Assembly (NCBI GenBank): GCA_000496175.1
Contig: KI543160.1
Span: 104,316 to 142,370, forward strand
From: an uncultured archaeon A07HR67
GTDB lineage: Archaea > Halobacteriota > Halobacteria > Halobacteriales > Haloferacaceae
Reading direction: 5' to 3'
Length of the DNA: 38,055 bases
Shown here: piece by piece, positions 1 to 9,022 of the stretch
How the letters are laid out: each line of letters opens with the position of its first letter
Position numbering within the stretch: position 1 is the stretch's first letter
Notes under the pieces: model-generated
Databases searched by the model: none
Told to the model about the DNA's origin: nothing
The model's input: the letters and a program-made list of their open reading frames with translations, nothing else
Position numbers and translations under genes: made by a program

Positions 1-64
1 GAGCGAGACGGCCGGCCCTCCGTCGTCCGGTACGTTTAGGCCGGTCGGCGGCCGGAAGGTGGAC

Positions 65-517
65 ATGAGTCTGGAAGCCACCGTCGCCGCTCCGTTCAAG
101 TGGCACGCCGCCGAGCGGCTGGGCGAGGGAGAGTTCGTGGTGGCGCTCTCGTTGGAACGCGACTGGTTCTCGCCGGACCAGGCGAAGCGGCTCGTGGACG
201 TGGCCGTAGGGCGCGGGCTCGTCGACGAGGAAGACGGCGACCTGATCGCGCGGTTCGACCCCGACGAGGTCGTCGTGCCCGAGGGGTTCCGGCCCGACGA
301 GGCGGTGTTGCGCGAACAATCGACCTTCGAGACCGCGCTCGACGCGGTCGTCTCCGCCGGGGTGGAGAAACAACACGCCGTCGCCGGGATCAACGAGCGT
401 CAGCGGACGCTCGCGGTCACCATCGAGGCGGCCGCGGTCCTCTATGCGAAAGAACAGGGCGCGCGCGTCGACCACCTCGTCGAGGACGTCCGCGCCGAGC
501 TGTCGGAGGACGAGTGA
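65..517 (+). CDS. DUF2240-like haloarchaeal protein
   Basis: The product has 150 residues and is acidic. I recognise it as resembling the archaeal DUF2240 family, whose function is unknown. A central segment (VDEEDGDLIARFDPDEV, about residues 50-70) looks like the small winged or beta-hairpin element of that family, and a helical C-terminal half follows. I chose ATG 65 over GTG 59 because a TATA-like gtttagg at 34-40 lies about 27 nt upstream, which fits a leaderless transcript. An aggtgg stretch at 56-61 is also present. The stop overlaps the next start by one base (TGATG), so the two genes form a unit. No catalytic motif is visible. Confidence 0.7.
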   Translation: MSLEATVAAPFKWHAAERLGEGEFVVALSLERDWFSPDQAKRLVDVAVGRGLVDEEDGDLIARFDPDEVVVPEGFRPDEAVLREQSTFETALDAVVSAGVEKQHAVAGINERQRTLAVTIEAAAVLYAKEQGARVDHLVEDVRAELSEDE

Positions 518-963
518 TGGTCGCGGACCGCCTGACCGACGGCGTCCGGATCGGCCAGCTGCTCGCCTCGGAGGTCGCCGGCAACCACGGGCGGCTCCGC
601 GGGCTCGGGGTGACCGACGCCGACCCGGACGTGGAGCCGACGCCCGACGGGGCGTTAGCCTACCGGCTGGTTCGCGACGACAGCGACGGCGGTCTGACGC
701 GCGACGACGCCGAGACGACGGGAGCCGGCGAGACCGACGTCGACGGCGTCGTCGCCGAGGTGTACGTCCAGCCCGACCGGGTGCGGATCGAGTTCGTTCG
801 TGCGCCCGACGCCGTCGCCGACGCCGCCGGCGACCGAAGATTGCGGGTCAGGCCGAAGGCGGTTCGCCCGCCGCGGACGCTGGTGTTTCTCGAGGACGGA
901 GCGGCGGTAAAACGGATTCTGCCGGTTCTCGAACGCGTCGTCGGACCGGAGCGGAACGCGTAG
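517..963 (+). CDS. uncharacterised haloarchaeal protein
   Basis: The product has 148 residues and I do not recognise its family. The ATG at 517 shares its A with the TGA of the preceding gene, so translation is probably coupled. The N-terminal third starts MVADRLTDGVRIGQLLASE and is predicted helical. The middle (about residues 45-75) is a disordered Asp/Gly/Thr-rich stretch. The C-terminal part has alternating hydrophobic residues (VVAEVYVQPDRVRIEFV, then RTLVFLEDGAAVKRILPVL), which suggests a small beta-sheet domain. It has no cysteines or membrane segments. Its job probably relates to that of the DUF2240-like neighbour. Confidence 0.7.
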   Translation: MVADRLTDGVRIGQLLASEVAGNHGRLRGLGVTDADPDVEPTPDGALAYRLVRDDSDGGLTRDDAETTGAGETDVDGVVAEVYVQPDRVRIEFVRAPDAVADAAGDRRLRVRPKAVRPPRTLVFLEDGAAVKRILPVLERVVGPERNA

Positions 964-966
964 GTC

Positions 967-2895
967 TCAGTCGGAACGGCCGCCGTCGCCGAGCGCGACG
1001 GTCGGTCCGCCCGCCGTCGCTCCCGGGTCGTCGCCGGCGGACTCGCCGCCGACGTCGAACTTCCGGAGCAGCCGGCGGAGCCGGTCGGCCTGGTCGGTGA
1101 GCGACTCGGCCTCGGCGGTGGCACCCGCCATCGCGGAGAGCTGTTCGTCGGCCGCCGTGGACGCCTCGTCGGCCCTCGTCGCGGTGGTCTGGCTGATCTC
1201 CGAGACCTCCTCGGCCATCGAGACGGTTTCCTCGGTGCTCGCGGCCTGGTCGTCGGTCGCCTGGCTGATTTCACGGACCCCGTCGTCGGTTTCCGCGGCG
1301 TTGTCGGCCACCCGCGTGAACGCGTCGGCGGCGTCGTGGACGGCCTCAGCGCCGGTCTCCATGTGTTCCTCGGCGGCCCGGACCTCGGCGACCGTCGCCT
1401 CGGTCTGTGCCTGCGTGCCGGCGATCAGTTCTTCGATCTCGCTTGCGGCGTCGCCCGTCTCCTCCGCCAGCTGTTTGACCTCGTCGGCGACGACCGCGAA
1501 CCCGCTGCTCGTGCCGGTTCCGCTCCGACCCTCGGCGCGGGCGGCCTCGATGTTGGCGTTGAGCGCCAGCAGGTTCGTCTGTGCGGCGATGTCGCCGATG
1601 AGGTCGACGATCTCGCCGATCTCTGCCATCCGCTCGTCGAGCACCTGGACCTTCTCAGCTGTCGAGTCGATCGCGTCTCGCGACTCCTGGACGCTTTCGA
1701 TCGCCCGGCGGGCGGTGTCTTCGCCGTCGTCGGCGATCCCGGCCGTCCGCTCGGCCGCGTCGGCCACCGTCTGTGTCGAGGAGGCGACCTCCTCGATCGT
1801 CGCCGAGAGGTTGTTCATCTCCGCGGACACCTGTTCGAGCATCTCGCGTTGTTCGCCCGCGCCGTCGGCGATCTCCGCGATCGATTCTGTCACGTCCTCG
1901 CTCAATCCCTCGGCGGTGTCCACGCCCTCCATCGTCTTCTCGCTGGCGTCGGATACCTCGTGGGCGAACGATTGGATCTCCCGCATCGTCGACTCGATGT
2001 CGTCCATCATGTCGTTGAACGCGACGCCGATCCGTTCCATGGCCTCGCTCTCGCTGTCGGCGTCGAGACGAACTGTCAGGTCACCGTCGGCGGCTCTCCC
2101 CATGGTCGCGCGGTAGCTGTCGGCTTTCGTCTCGAGGTGTTGGTTGAGCCGCTCGACCTCCTCGCGGCGCTTCTCCACCTCGGCTTTGGCCTCCTCGACG
2201 TCTTGGATCTCGGCCTTTTGTTCGGAGACGAGTTCGAGCTGTCGTTCCGCCTCCTCGCGGGATTTCTCGATGGAGTACCAGTTGACCATCAGCGCCAGCG
2301 CGAGCGCGGTGATGAACACCGCGTGGATACCTCCCCAGACGATCGGATTCGCAATCGCGGCCGGGTGGTTGTAGACGAGACTCGAGTCGATCAGGCTGAA
2401 CGCCCCGTGACCGATCGCCACGTATCCCATGCCGATGGCGAACGGAAGCCAGTCCTCGTACACCGCGAGCACGGCGACGAACACGAAAAAGTGGAAGTGT
2501 GCCTCGATGTAGCCGCCGGAGAGCTTGACCAGCGCCATCGACACCGTCATCGCGCTGAACGCCGCGATCACCGTGCGGGTTCGGCGGTCGAAGACCGACC
2601 AGTTCGCCAGCGCCGCGGTCGCGAGGATCAGCCCGAGAAAGCCGCCGAGCATCCACGCCGGAGCGGCGGGAATCTGTGCGCCGGTGACCGACTCCGTCCC
2701 CTCGTACAACCCGAGCGCAAACAGAAACGGCACCTGCGCGACGACGAGCAGCAGGATGTTCCGATGCCGCCCCGACCACATCTCCTGCGGCATCGACGTT
2801 CCGTCCGGAACGTACCGGAGTACCTCGCGGATCGTGTGGCCTAGTCCTGGGCGCTGAGCGGCGTCCGTGCCGGCTCCGACCGCTGAATCGCTCAT
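967..2895 (-). CDS. methyl-accepting transducer, HtrVIII-like (putative aerotaxis)
   Basis: The product is a 642-residue membrane chemotaxis transducer. It has about six hydrophobic segments (near residues 46-64, 81-98, 108-124, 134-149, 151-168 and 182-205), a charged coiled coil (about 208-258), a HAMP-like region (about 258-312) and a long methyl-accepting coiled coil. The hairpin tip (about 431-480) contains [20 protein letters not shown] and then [15 protein letters not shown], which contacts CheA/CheW in this family. The His-rich motif EAHFHFF (131-137) and other membrane His residues (for example in AIGHGAF) resemble the cytochrome-oxidase-like sensor of Halobacterium HtrVIII, an oxygen transducer. 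The aerotaxis role is inferred from that resemblance. It is monocistronic and divergent from nurA. Confidence 0.85.
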   Translation of the reverse strand: MSDSAVGAGTDAAQRPGLGHTIREVLRYVPDGTSMPQEMWSGRHRNILLLVVAQVPFLFALGLYEGTESVTGAQIPAAPAWMLGGFLGLILATAALANWSVFDRRTRTVIAAFSAMTVSMALVKLSGGYIEAHFHFFVFVAVLAVYEDWLPFAIGMGYVAIGHGAFSLIDSSLVYNHPAAIANPIVWGGIHAVFITALALALMVNWYSIEKSREEAERQLELVSEQKAEIQDVEEAKAEVEKRREEVERLNQHLETKADSYRATMGRAADGDLTVRLDADSESEAMERIGVAFNDMMDDIESTMREIQSFAHEVSDASEKTMEGVDTAEGLSEDVTESIAEIADGAGEQREMLEQVSAEMNNLSATIEEVASSTQTVADAAERTAGIADDGEDTARRAIESVQESRDAIDSTAEKVQVLDERMAEIGEIVDLIGDIAAQTNLLALNANIEAARAEGRSGTGTSSGFAVVADEVKQLAEETGDAASEIEELIAGTQAQTEATVAEVRAAEEHMETGAEAVHDAADAFTRVADNAAETDDGVREISQATDDQAASTEETVSMAEEVSEISQTTATRADEASTAADEQLSAMAGATAEAESLTDQADRLRRLLRKFDVGGESAGDDPGATAGGPTVALGDGGRSD

Positions 2896-2977
2896 GACAC
2901 TGATGCTCGTGACCCAAAAAAGAACGTTCCCCTCAAAATATTCGTTCTGATACGCAGAGTGCCCGCGAGAACTGCCG

Positions 2978-3014
2978 GCTGATATTTATCTGATCCCGGG
3001 ACACAGTACACCTG
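2978..3014 (+). promoter_or_regulatory. TATA-like promoter of nurA
   Basis: An AT-rich box, gatatttatctg, centred near 2987 lies about 27 nt before the GTG at 3014. This is the usual spacing for a leaderless haloarchaeal transcript and supports that start. The same 118-bp gap also carries the divergent start region of the transducer gene. Confidence 0.55.
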
Positions 3015-4288
3015 TGACACTCGACCCGATCCACGTCGAGAACATCGCGCGGCTCGCGTACGGAATCGCGGGCGACGTGGACACCACCGACCACGAGGAC
3101 CTCGCAGGGCAGGTCTGGGACGACTGGCTCCCCGGGCTCCGGCACGACGGCCGCGTCGTGATAGAGCCCGTCGCCGACCACGAGCGGCGGCGAGCCCGGA
3201 TCGACGACGTGGCGCTCGCAGAACGCCCCTTCGGGACGGTTCACGGGCTCGACTCCGGCACGATCAACCCGACGACGTTCAAAAACGGGCTCGTCGTCGA
3301 CGTGGCACACGCGGCGATGGCCGCGGAGCCGACCGACCTCGAACTCCACCGCGACCGGACGATCGTCGCGACCGTCCACGCCGGCGACTCGACGGCCGAC
3401 TTCGACGGCGAGTGGACGAGACGCGACGCGGGCCACACCCGCCAGCGCGTGCTCCACGCGCCGCGGGTGAACCGATACGCCGAGGGCGTCGTTCACGCGC
3501 TCGCGTTGTACCTCGCGGAGGGGACTCACGCGCTCGACCACGTCGACCGAGTCGAGGAGCTGCTCGTGCTCGACGGCCCCATCTACCCAAAGGAGCTGTT
3601 CACCTGGGAGGACCGCGACCCCGAACTCGGCGAGCTCGCCCGGGAGGCGAAGCCCCGAGCGGTCGTCGAGAAGTACGTTCGGCTCGTCGAGCGGTTCGTC
3701 GAGCGCGAGGTGCCGCTCGCCGGCTTCGTCAAGAACCCGTCCAGCCGGACGATCGTGCGAAGCCTGACCAGAAACGGGGTCGAATCGCCGTGGCCGGACG
3801 ACACCGCGTTCTTCACCCGGCTGTTGGAACGCCGCGAGGCACCCGGCGACCCGCGGGACCCCGAGCGAACCGCCGGCGACCGCCTCGAGGACGACCTCAC
3901 GTTCACCACCTGGTTTCACAGCCGCGGCGGCGCAGACCGGACGATGGCGGCCGACGCCGACGCGCTCGGGATCGACCGCGAGCTCGATCCCGAACTGTAC
4001 GAGGCGACGTTCATGATCCTGTACGATCCTCGGACGGATGTGACGTACAAACTCGAGGCACCCTACGCGTTCACCCGCGACGCGGAGACGCGCGACCGGC
4101 TGACTCGCCAGGTGCTCGGAGACGTGGCGACGACGCGCGGGCCGCCGAGCGCGGTCGGGAAGGCCGATTCGCTCGCGCGGATCGACGCCACGGAGAAGGC
4201 GGCGCTCCGCCGGAAGTTCGAAGAACGGTTCGACAGCGAGCAGCAGGCGACGTACGACGACCATCGGTGGGGAAAAGACCGGTACTGA
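3014..4288 (+). CDS. nurA: DNA double-strand break repair nuclease NurA family
   Basis: The product has 424 residues and is NurA-like. In archaea NurA is the nuclease partner of the HerA translocase, together resecting DNA ends with Mre11-Rad50. The motif GLDSGTINPTTF near residue 80 is the N-terminal metal-binding Asp motif of the NurA/RNase H-like fold. GFVKNPSSRTIVRSL (about residue 240), a motif common in NurA proteins, follows. Late motifs include YKLEAPYAF. The GTG start is supported by the TATA-like box about 27 nt upstream. No herA or mre11-rad50 gene lies within this window, so the partner must be encoded elsewhere. It is convergent with the protease gene. Confidence 0.8.
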   Translation: MTLDPIHVENIARLAYGIAGDVDTTDHEDLAGQVWDDWLPGLRHDGRVVIEPVADHERRRARIDDVALAERPFGTVHGLDSGTINPTTFKNGLVVDVAHAAMAAEPTDLELHRDRTIVATVHAGDSTADFDGEWTRRDAGHTRQRVLHAPRVNRYAEGVVHALALYLAEGTHALDHVDRVEELLVLDGPIYPKELFTWEDRDPELGELAREAKPRAVVEKYVRLVERFVEREVPLAGFVKNPSSRTIVRSLTRNGVESPWPDDTAFFTRLLERREAPGDPRDPERTAGDRLEDDLTFTTWFHSRGGADRTMAADADALGIDRELDPELYEATFMILYDPRTDVTYKLEAPYAFTRDAETRDRLTRQVLGDVATTRGPPSAVGKADSLARIDATEKAALRRKFEERFDSEQQATYDDHRWGKDRY

Positions 4289-4356
4289 GTCGCGGATCGA
4301 AACGGCGCGCCGCCGCATCGGGATGGATCGGCTCTCAGATCACACCGAACCCGACC

Positions 4357-5085
4357 TCACATCGCGCCCGCCAACAACACCGCGTAGATCCCGGCGTTGT
4401 ACGCGCCGTGTGCCAGCCCGGGGACGGCCACGTTGTCGGTTCGCTCGTAGAGCAGCCCGAGCACGCAGCCGAGCACGACGACGATGACGACGTACACCCA
4501 CTGCTCGGCGAGCGATCCCCGGATCCCCGAGAGGTGAACGACGCCGAACAACGCGCTCGCGAGCAGGATCGCCGGAGCGGCGCCGAACGCCCGGCGGAGG
4601 CCTCCCTGGACCACGCCGCGGAACAACACCTCCTCGACCGGGCCGACGACGAGCAGCGAGACGGCGATCATCGCGAGGTAGTAGGTGACCGGGTCGCCGC
4701 CCGGGACGACCGCCTGGTTTTCGCCGGGCGAGAGCCCGACCTGTTGGAGCGCGAACAACGAGCCGTACTGGAGCGCCAACAGGCCGATGCCGGCGGCGAC
4801 GACGACGCCGAGCTCGCGAGGGGTCGGCCGGGAGACCCGGAGGAGGTCCTGCTGGTCGGTAAAGGCGAGGTAGCCGAGCGCGGCCGCGAGGAAGGCGGCG
4901 AACTGCGCGACCGTTCGCAGGAGCCGCCAGCCGTTTCCGCCCTCGGCGACGAGACCGGCGCGGACGCCGAGAGCCGCAATCGAGGGGGTGACCGCGCTCG
5001 CGACGACGAGCGCGAAGACGACCGCGAAGACCGCGCTCGCGAGACGGACGAGGCGGTCGACCGGCACCGAGAGATCGTCAGTCAT
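4357..5085 (-). CDS. CPBP-family intramembrane metalloprotease
   Basis: The product has 242 residues and about seven or eight membrane segments. It carries the three CPBP (CAAX protease and bacteriocin-processing) motifs: EEVLFRG with E151-E152 and R156, FGVVHL with H184, and HGAYN starting at H226. In related enzymes the glutamates and histidines form the active site within the membrane. In prenylated-protein systems this fold trims CAAX tails, but in archaea the substrates are unknown. The gene lies 78 bp downstream of pgi on the same strand, so read-through is possible. It is convergent with nurA across a 68-bp gap in which no clear terminator is visible. Confidence 0.85.
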   Translation of the reverse strand: MTDDLSVPVDRLVRLASAVFAVVFALVVASAVTPSIAALGVRAGLVAEGGNGWRLLRTVAQFAAFLAAALGYLAFTDQQDLLRVSRPTPRELGVVVAAGIGLLALQYGSLFALQQVGLSPGENQAVVPGGDPVTYYLAMIAVSLLVVGPVEEVLFRGVVQGGLRRAFGAAPAILLASALFGVVHLSGIRGSLAEQWVYVVIVVVLGCVLGLLYERTDNVAVPGLAHGAYNAGIYAVLLAGAM

Positions 5086-5163
5086 CGGCGGATGTAGGGA
5101 ACGCGGCGTGTTATGGGCTCCGGAAGAGTGCTCGGCCGGGTGGCGGTCTCGGGTGGTTGCGTG

Positions 5164-6453
5164 CTACTCGCCGATCCGGAACTCGCGTTTGTCGGCGACC
5201 GCCGCCGCCTCGGGGAAATCGCCGCCGCCGAGCAGCCCGCGGGCCGCCTTCTTTCCCCACTCGACGGCCGGCTGGGTGAACGTCGGCACGTTCGCGAGCT
5301 CGCCGTACAACACGCAGGCGGCCTCCATCCCGTACAACAGCTCGCCCAGCGCGTGCTCGTCCACCCGGTCGATCTCGATCCGGACGTTGGGGACGCCGGC
5401 GGCGGCGAGGCTCGCCTCCGTCGCCGCGAACTCCGCGTCGAACAGGTCGCCGAGCGAGGAGCCGCCGAGGTACGCGAGGCCGTCGAGGTCGGTCTCGGGA
5501 ATCGGCGAGGCGGCGCGCTCGGTCGGGCGGACGAGCGTGACGAGCTTGTCGGCCGGGCCCGCGCGGTACAGTTGGAGCTGAGAGTGTTGGTCGGTCGCGC
5601 CGAGCGCGCGCGCCGGCGTCTGTCCGAGCCCGTCCTTGCCGAGGCTCTCGGCCCACAGCTGGGCGAACCACTCCGCGAACGTTTCTAACGATTCGGCGTA
5701 CGGCATGAACGCGTTCGTGAGCGCGCCGCGTTCCGCGAGCGCGTACGTCGTCGCGCCGTAGGCGTACGCCGGCGACTCGAAGACCGACCCCGAGAGCGAC
5801 GCCATCCCGTCTCGTCCGCCGGCAAGCACCGCCTCGATGTCGTGTCCTTGGAGCGCGGCGACCGCGAGCCCCACGGTGGAGAGGACAGAGAACCTCCCCG
5901 GGACCCCTGTCGGAACGTCGAGTGCGGGCAGGTCGTGGGTCGTCGCGAGCCGGCGGAGGTTCCCGTCCTCGCCGGTGATCACGAGCGTGCGCTGGGTCCA
6001 GTCGACGCCCGCCGCGTCCATCGCCTCGCGGACGACGAGGAAGTTCGCGAGCGTCTCCGCGGTGGTACCCGACCGCGAGACCACGGTGACGACGACGTCG
6101 TCGAGCGGAAGCCCTGCAAGGAGGGTTCGAACCGCGTCGGGGTCGACGTTGTCGAGCGTGTAGGCGTCCACGTCGCTTTCAAGCGCGTCAGCGAGCGTCG
6201 CCGCTCCGAGCGCGCTTCCCCCGATTCCGACCGTGAGAACCGCGGCCGGATCGTCGAACGGCTCGACCGCGGCGCGGATCGCGTCCGGGTCGGCCGTCTC
6301 GGGCAGGGTCAACGAGGCGTAGCCGAACTCGTCGGCGTCCATGCCGTCGGCGATCCGGTCGTGGGCGGCCGCGACCCGGTCGTCGAGCCGATCGAGCGTC
6401 TCCTCCGTGAGCCCCGGCTGGGTGCCGAGGACGTTGCCGATGTCCACTTCCAT
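5164..6453 (-). CDS. pgi: glucose-6-phosphate isomerase
   Basis: The product has 429 residues and belongs to the SIS-fold PGI superfamily. It interconverts glucose 6-phosphate and fructose 6-phosphate, which in haloarchaea mainly serves gluconeogenesis. Visible motifs are GIGGSALG (76-83), the phosphate-binding SRSGTTAET (126-134), ESLGKDG with E269, TDQHSQL with H290, and a C-terminal EWGKK containing the conserved lysine. ATG 6453 is preferred over the upstream start at 6471 because a TATA-like cttatga lies about 25 nt before it, fitting a leaderless mRNA. The upstream start would also put the box inside the transcript's coding part. Confidence 0.93.
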   Translation of the reverse strand: MEVDIGNVLGTQPGLTEETLDRLDDRVAAAHDRIADGMDADEFGYASLTLPETADPDAIRAAVEPFDDPAAVLTVGIGGSALGAATLADALESDVDAYTLDNVDPDAVRTLLAGLPLDDVVVTVVSRSGTTAETLANFLVVREAMDAAGVDWTQRTLVITGEDGNLRRLATTHDLPALDVPTGVPGRFSVLSTVGLAVAALQGHDIEAVLAGGRDGMASLSGSVFESPAYAYGATTYALAERGALTNAFMPYAESLETFAEWFAQLWAESLGKDGLGQTPARALGATDQHSQLQLYRAGPADKLVTLVRPTERAASPIPETDLDGLAYLGGSSLGDLFDAEFAATEASLAAAGVPNVRIEIDRVDEHALGELLYGMEAACVLYGELANVPTFTQPAVEWGKKAARGLLGGGDFPEAAAVADKREFRIGE

Positions 6454-6638
6454 ACGGTGAACAGATCCCAACGACTCATAAGCGTAGGCCGTAGCGGTCC
6501 ACGCCGACGGGCCGGCCAGCGGTCGGGCGCCGGTCGGGGTCGGCGCGCCGAGCCGTGGGCTGTCGGTGCTCCGCCGTCGGTCGGTCGTCGGTCGAGACGC
6601 CGATGTCGAGGATCGCCCGGCCGGGGCTCCGATCCGTC

Positions 6639-7733
6639 TTAGTCAGCCGGGATCACCGGCTCGTTCTCGTCGAGCGCGGGTCGGCCGAACCACTGGTCGA
6701 ACGAGAACGGTCCCGATCCGAGCGTGAAGACGGCCGACGCCATGCCGAACAACACCACGTGAGCCAGGACGGGGTCGTCTGGCAGCCCGAACAGGGTCGT
6801 GGTAAAAAGCACGAAGGAGACGGCGGCCGCTCCCCGGGTGAAGAAGCCGGCGACGAGCGCCAGCCCAACGGCGATCTCGGTCACGCCGGCGCCGACGACC
6901 CAGAGCCCCGGATCGACCGGGACGACCGACGTGAGGTCGTACTTCTCGACGACCAGCAGCACACTGGCCGGGTCGGCGAGCTTCTGGATCAGCCCGAGAT
7001 ACACGAACGTGACGCCCATCCCGACGCGCAAGATGAGCGGAACGTAGCGGCGGGCGGGCGCCGTCGTCTCGTCGAGAAACGCCTTCAGGTGGTGAACGGG
7101 GTCGACACGCCCGTAGTACGTTTCCGGCGTGCTCGCAACCTCGAGTAGCATGTCGTCGGCGCTCGGGCGGCCGCCGCCGAGAACGATGAGGGCGAGAAAC
7201 ACCGGCACGTACTCCATCGCGATGACGACGCCCGGGTCGACGGCCGCCAGCACCCACGCGAACGTGAGCAATCCCGTCGTCGAGACGATCCGCGTCGCGA
7301 TACCGAAGAGCACGCAGAACCCGATCCCGATGAACAACACGCGGAGAAACGGGTTCGCGGCGGTGTCGAACGTCAGCGTCGGCGCGAACAGGTAGCCCTG
7401 GAAGCCGGCTCCGACCAAGGGAAGACCGATCGAGAGCCGGAGCATCCACGGGATGAGGTCGCCGTAGCCCGCGAGCTTCTCACGGAGGACGACGATGTCG
7501 AGAATCGTCGGCCGCACCCACAGGTACGCCGCCATCCCGGCGACGACGGCGACGCCGGAGCCGGCGAACAACGCCGCGTTGAGCGGGTCGGACAACACCT
7601 CGGTCAGAAACGCCACGGCGTTCGTCGGGTCGCCCGGGTCCTCAGTGACGTAGTCGACGTGTGCCGCCGCCGGGCGGGCGGCGACGGCCGCGAGGACCGC
7701 GAGGAGGACGGTCGTGACGGATCGGCTGGCCAT
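6639..7733 (-). CDS. DoxX-like multi-pass membrane protein
   Basis: The product has 364 residues. An N-terminal hydrophobic stretch ending in AHVDYVTE looks like a signal peptide or first membrane segment, and about eight further hydrophobic segments follow. The second half (about residues 220-350) resembles the DoxX/SURF4-like four-helix module: LRVGMGVTFVYLGLIQKLADP, then GAGVTEIAVGLALVAGFFTR and HVVLFGMASAVFTLG. DoxX relatives are quinone-linked or redox-associated membrane proteins, but this product's substrate cannot be told from the sequence. The ATG at 7733 has a TATA-like box (tagatacc) about 27 nt upstream. It appears monocistronic. Confidence 0.75.
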   Translation of the reverse strand: MASRSVTTVLLAVLAAVAARPAAAHVDYVTEDPGDPTNAVAFLTEVLSDPLNAALFAGSGVAVVAGMAAYLWVRPTILDIVVLREKLAGYGDLIPWMLRLSIGLPLVGAGFQGYLFAPTLTFDTAANPFLRVLFIGIGFCVLFGIATRIVSTTGLLTFAWVLAAVDPGVVIAMEYVPVFLALIVLGGGRPSADDMLLEVASTPETYYGRVDPVHHLKAFLDETTAPARRYVPLILRVGMGVTFVYLGLIQKLADPASVLLVVEKYDLTSVVPVDPGLWVVGAGVTEIAVGLALVAGFFTRGAAAVSFVLFTTTLFGLPDDPVLAHVVLFGMASAVFTLGSGPFSFDQWFGRPALDENEPVIPAD

Positions 7734-7802
7734 GAGCCGTGTAGGTACCCGGGGTATCTAACGGTGTCTGTCGGAGGGCGTCTCGCGGTCGCCGGGCGAG
7801 CG

Positions 7803-8246
7803 TTACTCGTCGGCGGCGTTCTCCGCCACCACGTCTCGGTAGACGCGGCCGAACGCGTTGCGTCGGAGGGTGCTCGCGGCCGCCTCCGGCTCGGTCTGGA
7901 ACGTGGTCGCGACGACGGTTTCGGCGAACGGAACGGGGTGCCACGCGACGCGGTCGACGTGTTCGGAGCCGAGTCTGATCACGTCGTCGTCGGTGAATTC
8001 GCTCGCGTCAAGCCAGTCGTCGAACTCGGCGCGGTCGGCGAGGTGGACGGCGAGTAGCTCCGCGAAGGCGGCGTCACGGGCGGTTTCGACCACCGCCGGC
8101 GTGACGCGCTCGTCGTACTCGTCGGCGTCGAACTCCATCGCCTTGGTTGTCTCGCGAACCACGACCTGTGCCGCCGGGCCCACGTCTTCGTAGCGGTCGA
8201 TCGCCTCCGCAGATGTCGTCGGCGCGAATACGCCCCTTGTCTCCAT
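7803..8246 (-). CDS. DUF5809-like haloarchaeal protein
   Basis: The product has 147 residues, is acidic and mostly helical, with no membrane segment or cysteine pair. It resembles the haloarchaeal DUF5809 family as I remember it. No function is known. It lies 36 bp downstream of a zinc-finger-like protein on the same strand and is probably co-transcribed with it. The conserved-looking core is WHPVPFAETVVATTFQTEPEAAASTLRRNAFGRVYRDVV near the C-terminus, here only named for its position (about residues 101-140). The start ATG at 8246 has no strong promoter of its own. Confidence 0.7.
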   Translation of the reverse strand: METRGVFAPTTSAEAIDRYEDVGPAAQVVVRETTKAMEFDADEYDERVTPAVVETARDAAFAELLAVHLADRAEFDDWLDASEFTDDDVIRLGSEHVDRVAWHPVPFAETVVATTFQTEPEAAASTLRRNAFGRVYRDVVAENAADE

Positions 8247-8282
8247 GGCGGCCGTTGGTGGCCGAGACTCAAGATCGTTCGG

Positions 8283-8831
8283 TTACGGTGAGGTATCGGA
8301 GCCGGTGTCTGTGTCGTCGGACGCGGCGTCAGCAGTGTCGTCAGTGGCAGTGTCGTCGGACGCGGCGTCGGCAGTATCGTCAGTGGCAGTGTCGTCGGAC
8401 GCGGCGTCGGCAGTGTCGTCCGCTGTCGCGTCCTCGTACATCTGCCGCGTCAGTTCGCGCGCCTCTCGGAGCGCGGCCGCGGTCTCGGGGTCCGCGTCGT
8501 CGGGCGGCAGCGGATCGGCGCTGCCGCCGGCGCCGGTACCGCTGTCGACGCCGGTACCGTGTCGGTGCTCGTGGCCGTCGATGGCGGGGTCGACGGCTGG
8601 ACGGCCACGGTCGGTCGTGTCCTCGAACACCTCGTCGTACTCGGCAGGAGGGGCGTGCTCGACGACTGCCTCGGCGAGCCCTGCGGGATCGGCCGTCTCC
8701 CACGCCGGGGCGTGCTCGTCGAGCCACGCTCGGTGGTCGTCGTCGTGGAGCATCGCCGTGAACGCGAGGTGGTGAGCGAGGTGCTCACCGTCGCGCTGTG
8801 GCGTCGCGCACACCGGACACGCGTATCCCAT
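8283..8831 (-). CDS. zinc-finger-like DUF5810-type protein with 13-residue repeats
   Basis: The product has 182 residues. The N-terminus has MGYACPVCATPQRDGEHLA with C5, C8, H17, H20 and H21, a C2H2-like metal site preceding a helical region (to about residue 75). The middle is disordered. The C-terminus is built from about three copies of a 13-residue unit, ATDDTADAASDDT, encoded by a 39-bp DNA repeat. The arrangement resembles the haloarchaeal DUF5810 family, which I recall as a neighbour of DUF5809. A TATA-like gatttaccg about 30 nt before ATG 8831 supports the start. It forms a likely operon with the downstream gene. Nucleic-acid binding is only inferred from the finger. Confidence 0.7.
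   Translation of the reverse strand: MGYACPVCATPQRDGEHLAHHLAFTAMLHDDDHRAWLDEHAPAWETADPAGLAEAVVEHAPPAEYDEVFEDTTDRGRPAVDPAIDGHEHRHGTGVDSGTGAGGSADPLPPDDADPETAAALREARELTRQMYEDATADDTADAASDDTATDDTADAASDDTATDDTADAASDDTDTGSDTSP
8311..8427. repeat. 39-bp tandem repeat, three copies
   Basis: Three head-to-tail 39-bp units at 8311-8349, 8350-8388 and 8389-8427 differ at only a few positions. The last unit diverges in its final bases. Each unit is 13 codons, so gain or loss of a copy keeps the reading frame of the zinc-finger-like protein. Confidence 0.9.
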
Positions 8832-8957
8832 CGTGGCTGGCCTACGGACGTGAACGGTAAATCGGCGTCGGAACCGGGGAGACGGCCCGCGGCGGCGGTC
8901 GGATCGGTCCAGACCGTGACGAAACGGATCTGACAGGGAGCGGCGACGCCGCTATAA

Positions 8958-9018
8958 CAGCAACTTTATCACTCGCACGGGGCGAAAATTCGGATAAGAC
9001 TACTCCGTTAGGAGGAAC
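8958..9018 (+). promoter_or_regulatory. promoter and Shine-Dalgarno site of aIF2-gamma operon
   Basis: A TATA-like aactttatcac near 8963-8973 is followed by about 50 nt and then ggaggaac at 9011-9018. The latter pairs with the 3' end of the 16S rRNA in this window (cacctcc). It lies five bases before GTG 9023. This gene has a leader and ribosome binding site, unlike most genes here. Confidence 0.65.
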
Positions 9019-9022
9019 CACA

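Noticed and set aside
2933-4318. Long antisense open frame opposite nurA
   Set aside because: It mirrors the GC-rich nurA codon pattern, resembles no family, and lacks promoter support. Long shadow frames are expected in high-GC DNA.
3412-5097. Long Arg-rich open frame across nurA and the protease gene
   Set aside because: Its composition is Arg/Ala/Gly-biased, and it overlaps two well-supported genes.
7803-8427. CRISPR array or mobile element at the 39-bp repeats
   Set aside because: Units are directly joined without spacers and are in-frame protein repeats. No cas gene, transposase, terminal inverted repeat or target duplication was seen anywhere in the window.
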